A stretch of 11,616 bases of DNA from Desulfobulbaceae bacterium (lineage in GTDB: Bacteria > Desulfobacterota > Desulfobulbia > Desulfobulbales > Desulfobulbaceae): assembly GCA_026990725.1 (NCBI GenBank), contig JALXCX010000391.1:1-11616 (forward strand), in the 5' to 3' direction. The first letter of the stretch is position 1; each line of letters begins with the position of its first letter. Positions 1-6,546 of this stretch are shown here, piece after piece. The translations under genes and the position numbers were made by a program. The notes below the pieces were generated by a model. That model saw only the letters and a program-made list of their open reading frames with translations, ran no database searches and was not told where the DNA came from.

Positions 1-426
1 ATCTGTTTGCGGGAGATTCCTGCAAAAACTGGAAGTTATACCAAACAGGTCGTCGCCAAGGCGCCTACAAGTAAAACTGTCGAAATTCCGGCCAAGTATA
101 AAACCATTAAGATTCGTAAGCTTGTTGTTGCGCCAAGCCAGAAAACAATTTCCAGTCCAGCTTCGTATCAGACTGTTACCAAGCGGGTTAAAGTTTCCGA
201 AGAGCACATGGAATGGGTACCCATTCTTTGTGAGGTTAACTTTCAACAGGATCTTATTTCCGAGCTGCAGCGCAAGCTGAAAGCCGCCGGGTATAATCCT
301 GGAACAGTTGATGGTGTGTATGGTAGCGCAACTAAGAACGCGGTAAGAGCATTCCAGCGTAAAAATGGTATGCCCACGGGTCAGTTGACCATCGAAACCA
401 TGAAGGCTCTTGGAGTTAATTACTAA
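1..426 (+). CDS. Peptidoglycan-binding domain protein, 3' part of gene (5' end outside window)
   Basis: The frame is open from the first base, so this is a C-terminal fragment of about 141 residues; the TTG at 7 is an internal codon rather than a start. The first half carries three degenerate repeats of about 20 residues around an IPAKY-like core (REIPAK, EIPAKYKT, SSPASYQT), each followed by a basic beta-rich stretch such as TKRVKV. The last 65 residues form a PG_binding_1-type three-helix domain, with LQRKLKAAGYNPGTVDGVYG followed by TKNAVRAFQRKNGM. Proteins of this design sit in the periplasm or outer membrane and bind the cell wall. A strong terminator follows, so the gene is probably transcribed apart from the next operon. 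The domain call is firm; the role of the whole protein cannot be judged from a fragment. Confidence 0.85.
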   Translation: MCLREIPAKTGSYTKQVVAKAPTSKTVEIPAKYKTIKIRKLVVAPSQKTISSPASYQTVTKRVKVSEEHMEWVPILCEVNFQQDLISELQRKLKAAGYNPGTVDGVYGSATKNAVRAFQRKNGMPTGQLTIETMKALGVNY

Positions 427-492
427 TTACCCATATCTATAGATGGTGGTTCTTGTAACCCGTCGGGGTTAAAAGAGCTGCCTGTTGTACAT

Positions 493-541
493 TAGGGCAT
501 CTGCGGAATTTGCAAAAATTCTGTAGATGCCCTATTTTTTT
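493..541 (+). terminator. Rho-independent terminator after the peptidoglycan-binding gene
   Basis: A long hairpin has arms 493-510 and 517-534. The outer ten pairs (TAGGGCATCT with AGATGCCCTA) are perfect, and the inner arm pairs almost completely with G-U wobble. The loop is six bases (511-516), and a run of seven T follows at 535-541. This ends the upstream transcript about 125 bases before the next gene. Confidence 0.9.
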
Positions 542-572
542 CAGTCGGATTCTTCTCCATACTGTTTCCCCG

Positions 573-602
573 TTGTTGTAATTGTCTGTTGTTTGGTATA
601 TT
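573..602 (+). promoter_or_regulatory. Possible sigma-70-like promoter for the dar-type operon
   Basis: TTGTTG at 573-578 and TATATT at 597-602 are 18 bases apart, a reasonable -35/-10 pair about 60 bases before the first operon gene. The region lies after a strong terminator, so a promoter is expected here. The boxes are imperfect and other pairings are possible, for example with CATAAT at 608-613. The proposed -10 overlaps the left arm of the dyad at 596-634. Confidence 0.35.
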
Positions 603-634
603 TCGGTCATAATGAAAAGATGGCTGAAATATAT
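596..634 (+). promoter_or_regulatory. Leader dyad/hairpin upstream of the dar-type operon
   Basis: The arms at 597-610 and 620-633 form a 14-bp stem around a 9-base loop (AATGAAAAG). Twelve pairs are Watson-Crick; 605/625 and 607/623 are G-U in RNA, and 596/634 could add one more G-U. No T-run follows, so it is not a simple terminator. It could be a repressor operator overlapping the -10 region, or an RNA structure in the 5' leader. The pairing is visible; the function is inferred. Confidence 0.5.
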
Positions 635-665
635 GTAAAGTTTGGGTAAAGTGCTGCAAACCTGA

Positions 666-1598
666 ATGGAGTTGGATCAACGGATTATGAAACGAGTATT
701 GGTACTCTATTATTCACAAAGCGGTCAGTTAGGACGTATTATCAACCGCGTTGTCAAAGGCCTTGAACGCAGGGCCGGTATTCAGTGTGATTGCCGGGAA
801 ATTAAACCCAGGGAACCTTACCCGTATCCATGGTCTTTTTATGCGTTTTTTAATGTCTTTCCGGAAGCGGTTTTTCTTGATGGATGTCCTGTTAAACCTC
901 TGGATATTGCAGAGGAGTATGATCTTGTCGTCCTTGGCTATACAATATGGTTTCTATCCCCGTCAATTCCTGTTACAGGCTTTCTGCAAACTGAGCAGGC
1001 TGCTGATCTCTTAAGGGATACACCGGTTGTTACAATAATTGGATGTCGTGATATGTGGTTGATTGGTCAGGAAAAAATGAAGTCTTTGCTGTCGGGGCTT
1101 GGTGCCAGGCTTCTTGACAATGTGGTCTTGACGGATCAGGGGAAATCTCTATACACTTTTGTGACAACACCCCGTTGGATGTTGACCGGCAAAAAAGACA
1201 GGTTTTTGTTTTTTCCCAAAGCAGGAGTGGCTGAGCAGGAAATATCTGCTTCTGATCGTTTTGGTGAGCGTCTTGCTGAAGCCCTGGCACTTGACAAGGA
1301 ACAGGGGAATGAACCTTTGTTGTCCGGCCTGGGCGCTGTGAACGTGAATGGTAAACTTATTGCAACTGAGCGGATTGCGCACAGGAGTTTCCTGATCTGG
1401 AGCAAACTGATTAAAAGGGCGGGGGCCCCCAACTCTCTTGCCCGAAATATTGTGATAACAATCTATGCCTGTTTTTTGTTTTGTCTGGTGCTCACTGTTG
1501 TCCCTTTGAACATGTTGGTCCGTGCGATATTCTCCCCCTTACGAAGAAAAGCCGTTGCCCGGGAAGTTGCCTATTTCGAGCAACCTTCAGGTAGGTAG
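666..1598 (+). CDS. darA: DarA-type dialkylresorcinol-forming flavodoxin-like protein
   Basis: In flexirubin and dialkylresorcinol clusters the DarA partner of the KAS III-like DarB is thought to complete cyclisation/aromatisation of the head-to-head joined acyl chains. Here the N-terminus is flavodoxin-like: strand VLVLYYS followed by the phosphate-binding loop SQSGQLGR at 17-24, then the conserved patch REPYPYPWSF at 49-58, and a second loop GYTIWFLSPSIPV at 91-103. Residues 261-283 are strongly hydrophobic and likely a membrane anchor, followed by a basic tail (RRKAVAR). The start is uncertain: ATG 666 lacks a clear ribosome site, and ATG 687 (MKRVLVLYYS) gives the usual family N-terminus. 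It is the first gene of the operon, with darB starting 8 bases after its stop. FMN binding is inferred from the fold. The family call rests on recalled resemblance plus the adjacent DarB-type gene. Confidence 0.75.
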   Translation: MELDQRIMKRVLVLYYSQSGQLGRIINRVVKGLERRAGIQCDCREIKPREPYPYPWSFYAFFNVFPEAVFLDGCPVKPLDIAEEYDLVVLGYTIWFLSPSIPVTGFLQTEQAADLLRDTPVVTIIGCRDMWLIGQEKMKSLLSGLGARLLDNVVLTDQGKSLYTFVTTPRWMLTGKKDRFLFFPKAGVAEQEISASDRFGERLAEALALDKEQGNEPLLSGLGAVNVNGKLIATERIAHRSFLIWSKLIKRAGAPNSLARNIVITIYACFLFCLVLTVVPLNMLVRAIFSPLRRKAVAREVAYFEQPSGR

Positions 1599-1606
1599 AT
1601 AGTCAA

Positions 1607-2749
1607 ATGATTTGTCCGGTCTATATAAATAGTGTTGCCGCTTTTCTTCCCAATGATCCCGTTGCCAACGAGGATATGGAGCGTATTCTCGGCCAGGTAG
1701 GCAGCCGTGCTTCACGCGTCCGAAAAATTATTTTGCGCAGTAACCAGATCACGTCAAGATACTATGCCATAGATCCGCAGACCGGCCGGGCAAGCCATAC
1801 AAATGCCCAGCTGACTGCTGAGGCTGTCCGTTCTTTAGGCGAGAAAGGCTGCCCGCTTGAGACAGTTGATGTACTGGCCTGCGGCACGACCCTGCCCGAT
1901 CAGTTACTGCCAAATCATGGAGTGATGGTTCATGGAGAGCTCGGCCTTCCGCCTTGTGAGGTGGTCGCTACGGCAGGTGTTTGCGTGTCGGGAATCATGG
2001 CCTTGAAATATGGATATTTATCTCTTGCCGCCGGGGACATGAGAAACGCTGTGGCAACAGGATCTGAAAATGTTTCTTCAATTTTACGGGGGTACAACTT
2101 TTCCGGCGAATCCATTGATGAATCGACAGAAAAAGTTCAGGAAGTTGCCTTTGCAAAGGATTTCCTGCGTTGGATGCTCAGTGACGGTGCGGGTGCGGTT
2201 TGGCTGAGTAATACAGCCAATGCGGCTTCTCCTTCCCTGAGAATCGATTGGATTTTTCAAAAATCGTATGCCGGTCAGCTTGAAACCTGCATGTATGCAG
2301 GTGCTGAAAAATCTCCGGACGGCTCGTTGCAGGGCTGGCGCAGCTATCTTCCTCATGAATGGCTGGATGAATCGCTCTTTGTCATTCAGCAGGATGTCAA
2401 ATTGCTCAATGAAAAGATTATCGAATATACAGTCACAAAACCCCTGCAGGAGATAATTTCTTTGGGTAAGCTTACCCCTGAAGCTGTAGACTGGTATTTG
2501 CCTCATTATTCATCGGGCTTTTTTCGGGAGAAAGTGCACGCAGGGATGAAAGCTGCTGGTTGTCATATCCCTCAGGAAAAATGGTTTACTAATTTGCAGA
2601 CAAAGGGGAACACTGGCTCTGCCTCAATCTATATTATTTTAGAAGAACTCTTTTATTCCAATCGTCTGAAAAAAGGTGAAACTCTGCTCTGTTACATTCC
2701 TGAAAGCGGTCGATTTTCCACGGCGTTTATGCATCTTACGGTGGTATAA
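1607..2749 (+). CDS. darB: DarB-type beta-ketoacyl-ACP synthase III-like ketosynthase
   Basis: This is a thiolase-fold enzyme of 380 residues, slightly longer than FabH. The KAS III triad is present: Cys126 in TAGVCVSG, His300 in WYLPHYSSGF, and Asn335 in KGNTGSAS. The N-terminal stretch FLPNDPVANEDME, then SRASRVRKIILR, RYYA and HTNAQLTAEA, matches the pattern I associate with DarB proteins of flexirubin/dialkylresorcinol clusters rather than with housekeeping FabH. The known reaction is condensation of two acyl thioesters head to head to give the resorcinol precursor, in partnership with DarA. The active-site neighbour is IPHQAN-like but altered to LPHYSSGF, consistent with large acyl substrates. 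ATG 1607 has AGGTAGG at 1589-1595, overlapping the end of darA. The stop abuts the next gene directly. The enzyme class is near certain; the DarB assignment is strong. Confidence 0.85.
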   Translation: MICPVYINSVAAFLPNDPVANEDMERILGQVGSRASRVRKIILRSNQITSRYYAIDPQTGRASHTNAQLTAEAVRSLGEKGCPLETVDVLACGTTLPDQLLPNHGVMVHGELGLPPCEVVATAGVCVSGIMALKYGYLSLAAGDMRNAVATGSENVSSILRGYNFSGESIDESTEKVQEVAFAKDFLRWMLSDGAGAVWLSNTANAASPSLRIDWIFQKSYAGQLETCMYAGAEKSPDGSLQGWRSYLPHEWLDESLFVIQQDVKLLNEKIIEYTVTKPLQEIISLGKLTPEAVDWYLPHYSSGFFREKVHAGMKAAGCHIPQEKWFTNLQTKGNTGSASIYIILEELFYSNRLKKGETLLCYIPESGRFSTAFMHLTVV

Positions 2750-3166
2750 ATGAAGAGTTCGCAGGTGCCCCAGCAAAATATTTCAACCTATGCCAGGAAT
2801 AAAAAGGCGATGTATGCCATTGGCAGTAATGGGAAGTATATCCGGGTTGCCTCAAGCGGCTGGGAAGTGGAAGAAGCCGCAACCAGGCAGGCACTGGAAG
2901 AACTGGCACGTTTGGCTGCCCGGGCCCGGCAGCAGGTAGAGGCGGGCAAGGCCTCTCCATTATACTTTCATATGTATGACCAAAGGATGGATCTCCAGAC
3001 TCTTGCCCAGACAACAGGTTTTTTTAAGTGGCAAGTGCGACGTCATTGCAAACCAAAGGTTTTTGCCTCCCTTGCTCCTAAACTCCTTGCCCGTTACGCA
3101 GAAGCATTGGGAATGAGCAGTGATGCGTTGCGTGCACTGCCGAAAGAGGATGCAAATGGCAGTTAA
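2750..3166 (+). CDS. Small conserved cluster protein with HTH-like C-terminus
   Basis: A 138-residue protein whose ATG directly follows the darB stop codon. Residues 14-42 (YARNKKAMYAIGSNGKYIRV and SGWEVEEAA) look like a conserved head. Residues 43-66 form an Ala/Arg/Glu-rich helix, probably coiled. Residues 81-130 resemble a Cro/C1-type helix-turn-helix: DLQTLAQTTGFFKWQVRRH, then a second helical pair LARYAEALGMSSDALRAL. I recall similar short proteins in flexirubin-type clusters, but without an assigned role. It could be a pathway regulator binding the operon's own leader dyad, or an HTH fold reused for protein contact with the ketosynthases or the ACP. No enzyme motif is visible. The coding call is supported by tight packing between two operon genes. 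Confidence 0.75.
   Translation: MKSSQVPQQNISTYARNKKAMYAIGSNGKYIRVASSGWEVEEAATRQALEELARLAARARQQVEAGKASPLYFHMYDQRMDLQTLAQTTGFFKWQVRRHCKPKVFASLAPKLLARYAEALGMSSDALRALPKEDANGS
3145..3150 (+). promoter_or_regulatory. Shine-Dalgarno site deciding the BtrH-like start
   Basis: AGAGGA lies five bases before ATG 3156, inside the 3' end of the preceding gene. This supports 3156 over the in-frame ATGs at 3120 and 3150: the longer reading only adds Cys/Arg-rich residues that are translation of the upstream gene in another frame. Confidence 0.6.
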
Positions 3167-4157
3167 CAGAGATTTTGTCCACGACCATGCTGCCCATTGT
3201 GAAAGCGGGGTTATGGCGCTTATGCTGCGGCATCACGGGCTGGATATTTCCGAGGCTATGGTTTTCGGATTGTCCGGTGCGCTTATGTTTGCGTATATCC
3301 CGTTGGTAAAACTTGGTGGTTTGCCACTCATCGCCTATCGTTCCAGACCTAAGTCCATTATTAAGGGATTGCAGAAGAATCTCGGCATTGCCATGCAAAT
3401 GCAGACCTTTTCCGGACCGGAAAAAGGCCTGCGTACTCTTGATACGCTGCTGGAGCGGGGTGAGATAGTCGGCGCGCAGACGTCGGTGTTCTGGCTCCCC
3501 TATTTTCCCGAGGAGATGCGGTTTCATTTTAATGCCCATAACCTGATTGTTTACGGTAGAGAAGGGGATGAATTTTTGATCAGCGATCCTGTCTTTGAGC
3601 ATCCCATGCGCTGTCCGGTGGCGGCTTTGCAAAAGGCACGGTTTGTCAAGGGTATGATGGCGCCCAAAGGGCTACTCTATTATCCCGAAAATGTTCCGGC
3701 TGCCATTGATTTTCACAGCGTTATTCCGAGGGTTGTCCGGAAAAATGCCAAAACCATGCTCAACACTCCGGTACCGTTGGCGGGCATTCGTGCCATCCGG
3801 CGTCTTGCCCGGCATATCCGCAGGCTTGAGGGCAAAGATTTTCGCTCAGCCAAACTGTTTTTAGGCCATATTGTCCGGATGCAGGAAGAAATCGGCACCG
3901 GCGGGGCAGGGTTTCGTTTTATCTACGCCTCATTTTTGCAGGAGGCCGGGGAGCTGCTTGGCCAAAGCTGCTATGAAGAGGCCTCGCAGATGCTGACCTC
4001 GGTTGGCGATCTGTGGCGTGAATTTGCCCTGCATCTTGTCAAGGCGATCCGTAAAGAACAGGCCAGCCAGGTCGATTTTCAAGTTCTGCAGGCCAGGCTA
4101 GAAAACGTTGCCTCGCAGGAGGCGGCTGTCTATAATGCTCTTCTTGAAATGACATGA
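3156..4157 (+). CDS. BtrH-like acyltransferase (butirosin biosynthesis protein H N-terminal domain)
   Basis: A 333-residue protein. Its first 150 residues have the papain/C39-like arrangement of the BtrH N-terminal family: Cys15 in DHAAHCESG at the start of a helix, His128 in HFNAHNLIVYG, and Asp144 in LISDPVF, a plausible Cys-His-Asp triad. The segment GLSGALMFAY is also typical. The C-terminal half (about 195-333) is helical, as in related DUF4872-type regions. In butirosin synthesis BtrH moves an acyl group from an acyl carrier protein to the product, so with an ACP in the same operon this enzyme may release or esterify the ACP-bound chain. It overlaps the upstream gene by 11 bases and ends 7 bases before the ABC ATPase gene. 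No signal peptide is visible. A peptidase role is the main alternative. The family call is good; the substrate is inferred. Confidence 0.78.
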   Translation: MAVNRDFVHDHAAHCESGVMALMLRHHGLDISEAMVFGLSGALMFAYIPLVKLGGLPLIAYRSRPKSIIKGLQKNLGIAMQMQTFSGPEKGLRTLDTLLERGEIVGAQTSVFWLPYFPEEMRFHFNAHNLIVYGREGDEFLISDPVFEHPMRCPVAALQKARFVKGMMAPKGLLYYPENVPAAIDFHSVIPRVVRKNAKTMLNTPVPLAGIRAIRRLARHIRRLEGKDFRSAKLFLGHIVRMQEEIGTGGAGFRFIYASFLQEAGELLGQSCYEEASQMLTSVGDLWREFALHLVKAIRKEQASQVDFQVLQARLENVASQEAAVYNALLEMT

Positions 4158-4164
4158 TGGCGGT

Positions 4165-5085
4165 ATGATTGTCATAAAAGATCTTGTCAAGAGGTATGGG
4201 GGACATACAGCCCTTGATCATGTGAATTTAAGCGTTGATCGGGGGGCTGTTCTTGGCCTGCTCGGGCCAAACGGAGCAGGAAAAACTACGCTTGTGGCCG
4301 TTCTGAACGGCTTGACCGGGTTCCAGAGGGGGGAGATCGCAGTTTTTGGCCTGGCCCTTGGAAAGAATTTGCGGGAAATTCGGCGTCGATCCGCATTTAT
4401 CCCCCAGTCCCTTGCCCTGTATGAATCTTTAAGTGTGAGAGAAAACCTTCGCTTTTTTGCCGGGATTCAAGATATTGACCGCCGTATTCGCTCAAAAAAT
4501 ATTGAGTATGCCATCGGGGTAAACCGGCTTGAATCAATGCTTGACCAAAAGGCCGGGCAATTATCCGGAGGCCAGAGGCAGCGTTTGAATATCGGCATTG
4601 GTTTGTTGAACAATCCGGAATTGCTTTATTTTGATGAGCCCACAGCAGGTATTGATCCCGAGCTGCGCAATGAGATTCTTGATTCCATACGCATACTTGC
4701 AGCAGAGGGGAAAACAGTTGTCTATACATCCCATTATCTGCCCGAAATTGAGAAAATATGCGACCGGGCAGCAATCATCCACAAGGGGAAAATCCTCAGG
4801 CAGGGCACCCTTGAAGAACTGCTGCAACAGAACAGGAGCTCGGTTTTCATTGAGCTTGCTGCACCGGCGGGCAGGCAGCGTTTAGCCGCAGTGCAGACCC
4901 GGTGCCGGGTAAGCCGGGTTGATGAAACCACCCTGATGGCAGAGGACTCCTCCGCCTCTGCCATGACGGCTCTGCTCACAACACTTGAGCAGGAGAATAT
5001 GCAGATCAGGCATATCCGCTACGGAGCAACCACCCTTGAAACATATTTTCTTCGTCTCACCTCAGAGGGGAATAGTGATGTTTAA
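4165..5085 (+). CDS. ABC transporter ATP-binding protein (ABC-2 exporter type)
   Basis: This cytoplasmic nucleotide-binding subunit powers export through the permease encoded next. In 306 residues it has all ABC ATPase motifs: Walker A GPNGAGKTT (34-42), Q-loop Gln81 in FIPQS, signature LSGGQRQR (133-140), Walker B LLYFDEPT (153-160), the D-loop GIDP, and His190 in YTSHYLPE. A short accessory domain follows from about 215 to 306, as in drug and lipid exporters of the CcmA/NodI-like group. ATG 4165 starts 8 bases after the BtrH-like stop, and its own end overlaps the permease start by 8 bases, so both subunits are made together. Its position in the operon points to export of the pathway product, probably a lipid or pigment. 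The substrate is not visible in the sequence. Confidence 0.95.
   Translation: MIVIKDLVKRYGGHTALDHVNLSVDRGAVLGLLGPNGAGKTTLVAVLNGLTGFQRGEIAVFGLALGKNLREIRRRSAFIPQSLALYESLSVRENLRFFAGIQDIDRRIRSKNIEYAIGVNRLESMLDQKAGQLSGGQRQRLNIGIGLLNNPELLYFDEPTAGIDPELRNEILDSIRILAAEGKTVVYTSHYLPEIEKICDRAAIIHKGKILRQGTLEELLQQNRSSVFIELAAPAGRQRLAAVQTRCRVSRVDETTLMAEDSSASAMTALLTTLEQENMQIRHIRYGATTLETYFLRLTSEGNSDV
5064..5070 (+). promoter_or_regulatory. Shine-Dalgarno site deciding the permease start
   Basis: AGAGGGG lies seven bases before ATG 5078. It fixes the start there and excludes the longer in-frame reading from 4985, whose first 31 residues are the ATPase 3' end read in another frame. Confidence 0.7.
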
Positions 5086-6274
5086 GGCCATGCTGGTCAA
5101 GGAAATCCTGCTCATCCTCCGGGATAAACATGCCCTGGCAGCATTGTTCATCATGCCGGCAATTTTTATCCTGATCATGTCCCTAGCTTTAAAAGACACC
5201 TTCAGTGATACCCGTCCCCTGCTGCATTACACCATTATCGATCAGGATCATTCACAGGCGGCAAAACAGCTTGGAGATTTTCTGTCCACCAGCAGGGTTC
5301 TTGTTTTTCATCAGGAGGATGTTGCTGATCCGGCAGAGCGCACCCGCCTGCTCAATAGTCGGCTGCAGCTTGTTCTCACCATTCCTTCGGGGTTTGGCCG
5401 GCAACTGCGCGAACAACCAGGTTCAGACAATCTGCTCCGCCTTGATGTGGCCGCAGATATCAAACAGGAGCTGCTCACAGTTTTTCAGGCCAGGCTGGCA
5501 ACCGATGTCCTGCGCCTGCGACTGGCAGGCATGGAAAATGAACTGGCTCCGTTTGCTCCTGATGTGGCGGAAAAACTGCGCACCGCAGACTACACGTCCT
5601 CATCTCCTGCCCGGGTCTACTACACCGGCGGCTTTGGCGACAGGAAGCCAACCTCCACCCAGCAGAGCGTCCCCTCATGGATAGTCTTTGGTATGTTTTT
5701 TGTGATTATTCCCTTGTCCACGGTCTTTATCAATGAGCGCAGGCAGAATACACTCAAACGAATGGCAGCCATGAATGTCTCTGTGCCGCTGCTCTTTCTG
5801 GGCAAAATTCTACCCTATCTGCTGATCAATCAACTTCAGGTTATTCTGATGATTGCGGTGGGTATCTTTGTGGTGCCCCTGTTTGGCGGACCACCACTCA
5901 CGCCTGGTCATTCGTATGTTGGACTTGGTATGGTGTCCCTGGGGTTAAGCCTGGCTGCCATCGGAACTTCGCTGCTTATTGCCGTGCTGGCAAAAACAGT
6001 TGAACAGGCCACCACCGTCGGAGGGCTGATTAATATTCTTTTTGGAGCCATTGGCGGCATCATGGTGCCAAAATTTTACATGCCGCAGGAAATGCAGGCC
6101 TTTGCCATGGTCTCTCCCATGTCCTGGGGGCTTGAGGGTTTTCTTGATATATTTCTGCGGGGGCTTGGCCCGGCTGCCGTGGCTGCCGAATCACTTGCTC
6201 TTGCCGCGTTTGGTATGGTAATGATTGCATTTGCCGCTGCAGTGCTTGGGTTTCAGATGAAAAGGGGAATATGA
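5078..6274 (+). CDS. ABC-2 type transporter permease
   Basis: A 398-residue membrane subunit with the ABC2_membrane_3 layout. One N-terminal membrane helix (about 19-38, ALAALFIMPAIFILIMSLAL) is followed by a large extracytoplasmic domain (about 40-195). Five or six more helices lie at roughly 200-217, 236-268, 281-305, 312-330 and 370-392. The late motif MSPMSW-like segment (VSPMSWGLEGFLDIFLRG, 345-362) is characteristic of this family. It probably works as a homodimer with two copies of the upstream ATPase, since no second permease gene is present. The start overlaps the ATPase gene, and the end overlaps the ACP gene in an ATGA junction. Its placement suggests export of a lipid, such as a resorcinol or polyene, across the inner membrane. 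Family certain; substrate inferred. Confidence 0.93.
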   Translation: MFKAMLVKEILLILRDKHALAALFIMPAIFILIMSLALKDTFSDTRPLLHYTIIDQDHSQAAKQLGDFLSTSRVLVFHQEDVADPAERTRLLNSRLQLVLTIPSGFGRQLREQPGSDNLLRLDVAADIKQELLTVFQARLATDVLRLRLAGMENELAPFAPDVAEKLRTADYTSSSPARVYYTGGFGDRKPTSTQQSVPSWIVFGMFFVIIPLSTVFINERRQNTLKRMAAMNVSVPLLFLGKILPYLLINQLQVILMIAVGIFVVPLFGGPPLTPGHSYVGLGMVSLGLSLAAIGTSLLIAVLAKTVEQATTVGGLINILFGAIGGIMVPKFYMPQEMQAFAMVSPMSWGLEGFLDIFLRGLGPAAVAAESLALAAFGMVMIAFAAAVLGFQMKRGI

Positions 6275-6546
6275 AAGGATCACAGGACAGCGACTTGAAG
6301 CTGCGTCTTAAGCGTATGATTATTGAGGAATGCGAAAAAACACATCTCCAGCCAGATGATATCGCCGATGACGTGCTGCTCTTTTCCGATCTGAGCTGCC
6401 TTGAGCTTGATTCGCTTGACGCACTCCAAATTTCTGTTGCCCTGCAGAACAGGTTTGGCGTGCGGATAACCGATTCTAAATCCTTCAGGCGGCATGTGAC
6501 CACCATCAACGAACTGGCCGACTATATCCAGCCGGGTGCCAGATGA
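6271..6546 (+). CDS. Acyl carrier protein
   Basis: An acidic 91-residue protein with the ACP pattern. Helix 1 is at about 8-24, the loop at about 25-46, and ELDSLDALQ at 45-53 contains Ser48, the expected 4'-phosphopantetheine site at the start of helix 2. It would carry the growing acyl chain for the two ketosynthase-family proteins that follow, and possibly donate it to DarB and the BtrH-like enzyme. AAGGGG just before ATG 6271 is the ribosome site. The start overlaps the permease stop by 4 bases, and the stop overlaps the next start by 4 bases (ATGA). It is more likely a pathway-specific ACP than the housekeeping AcpP, because it differs from the DSLDTVE-type AcpP signature and sits inside the operon. 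Confidence 0.92.
   Translation: MKGSQDSDLKLRLKRMIIEECEKTHLQPDDIADDVLLFSDLSCLELDSLDALQISVALQNRFGVRITDSKSFRRHVTTINELADYIQPGAR

Noticed and set aside
2084..2506. Minus-strand 140-residue open frame inside darB
   Set aside because: It lies wholly within a well-supported ketosynthase gene, has no ribosome site or recognisable motif, and is best read as a shadow.
3120..3155. Longer N-terminus for the BtrH-like protein
   Set aside because: The extra residues are Cys/Arg-rich out-of-frame translation of the upstream gene, and the ribosome site AGAGGA favours ATG 3156.
4397..4774. Minus-strand 125-residue open frame inside the ABC ATPase gene
   Set aside because: Antisense to the Walker B and signature regions; composition is that of a reverse-frame shadow.
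4985..5077. Longer N-terminus for the permease
   Set aside because: The extension is out-of-frame ATPase sequence; AGAGGGG before ATG 5078 and the normal family N-terminus support the shorter form.
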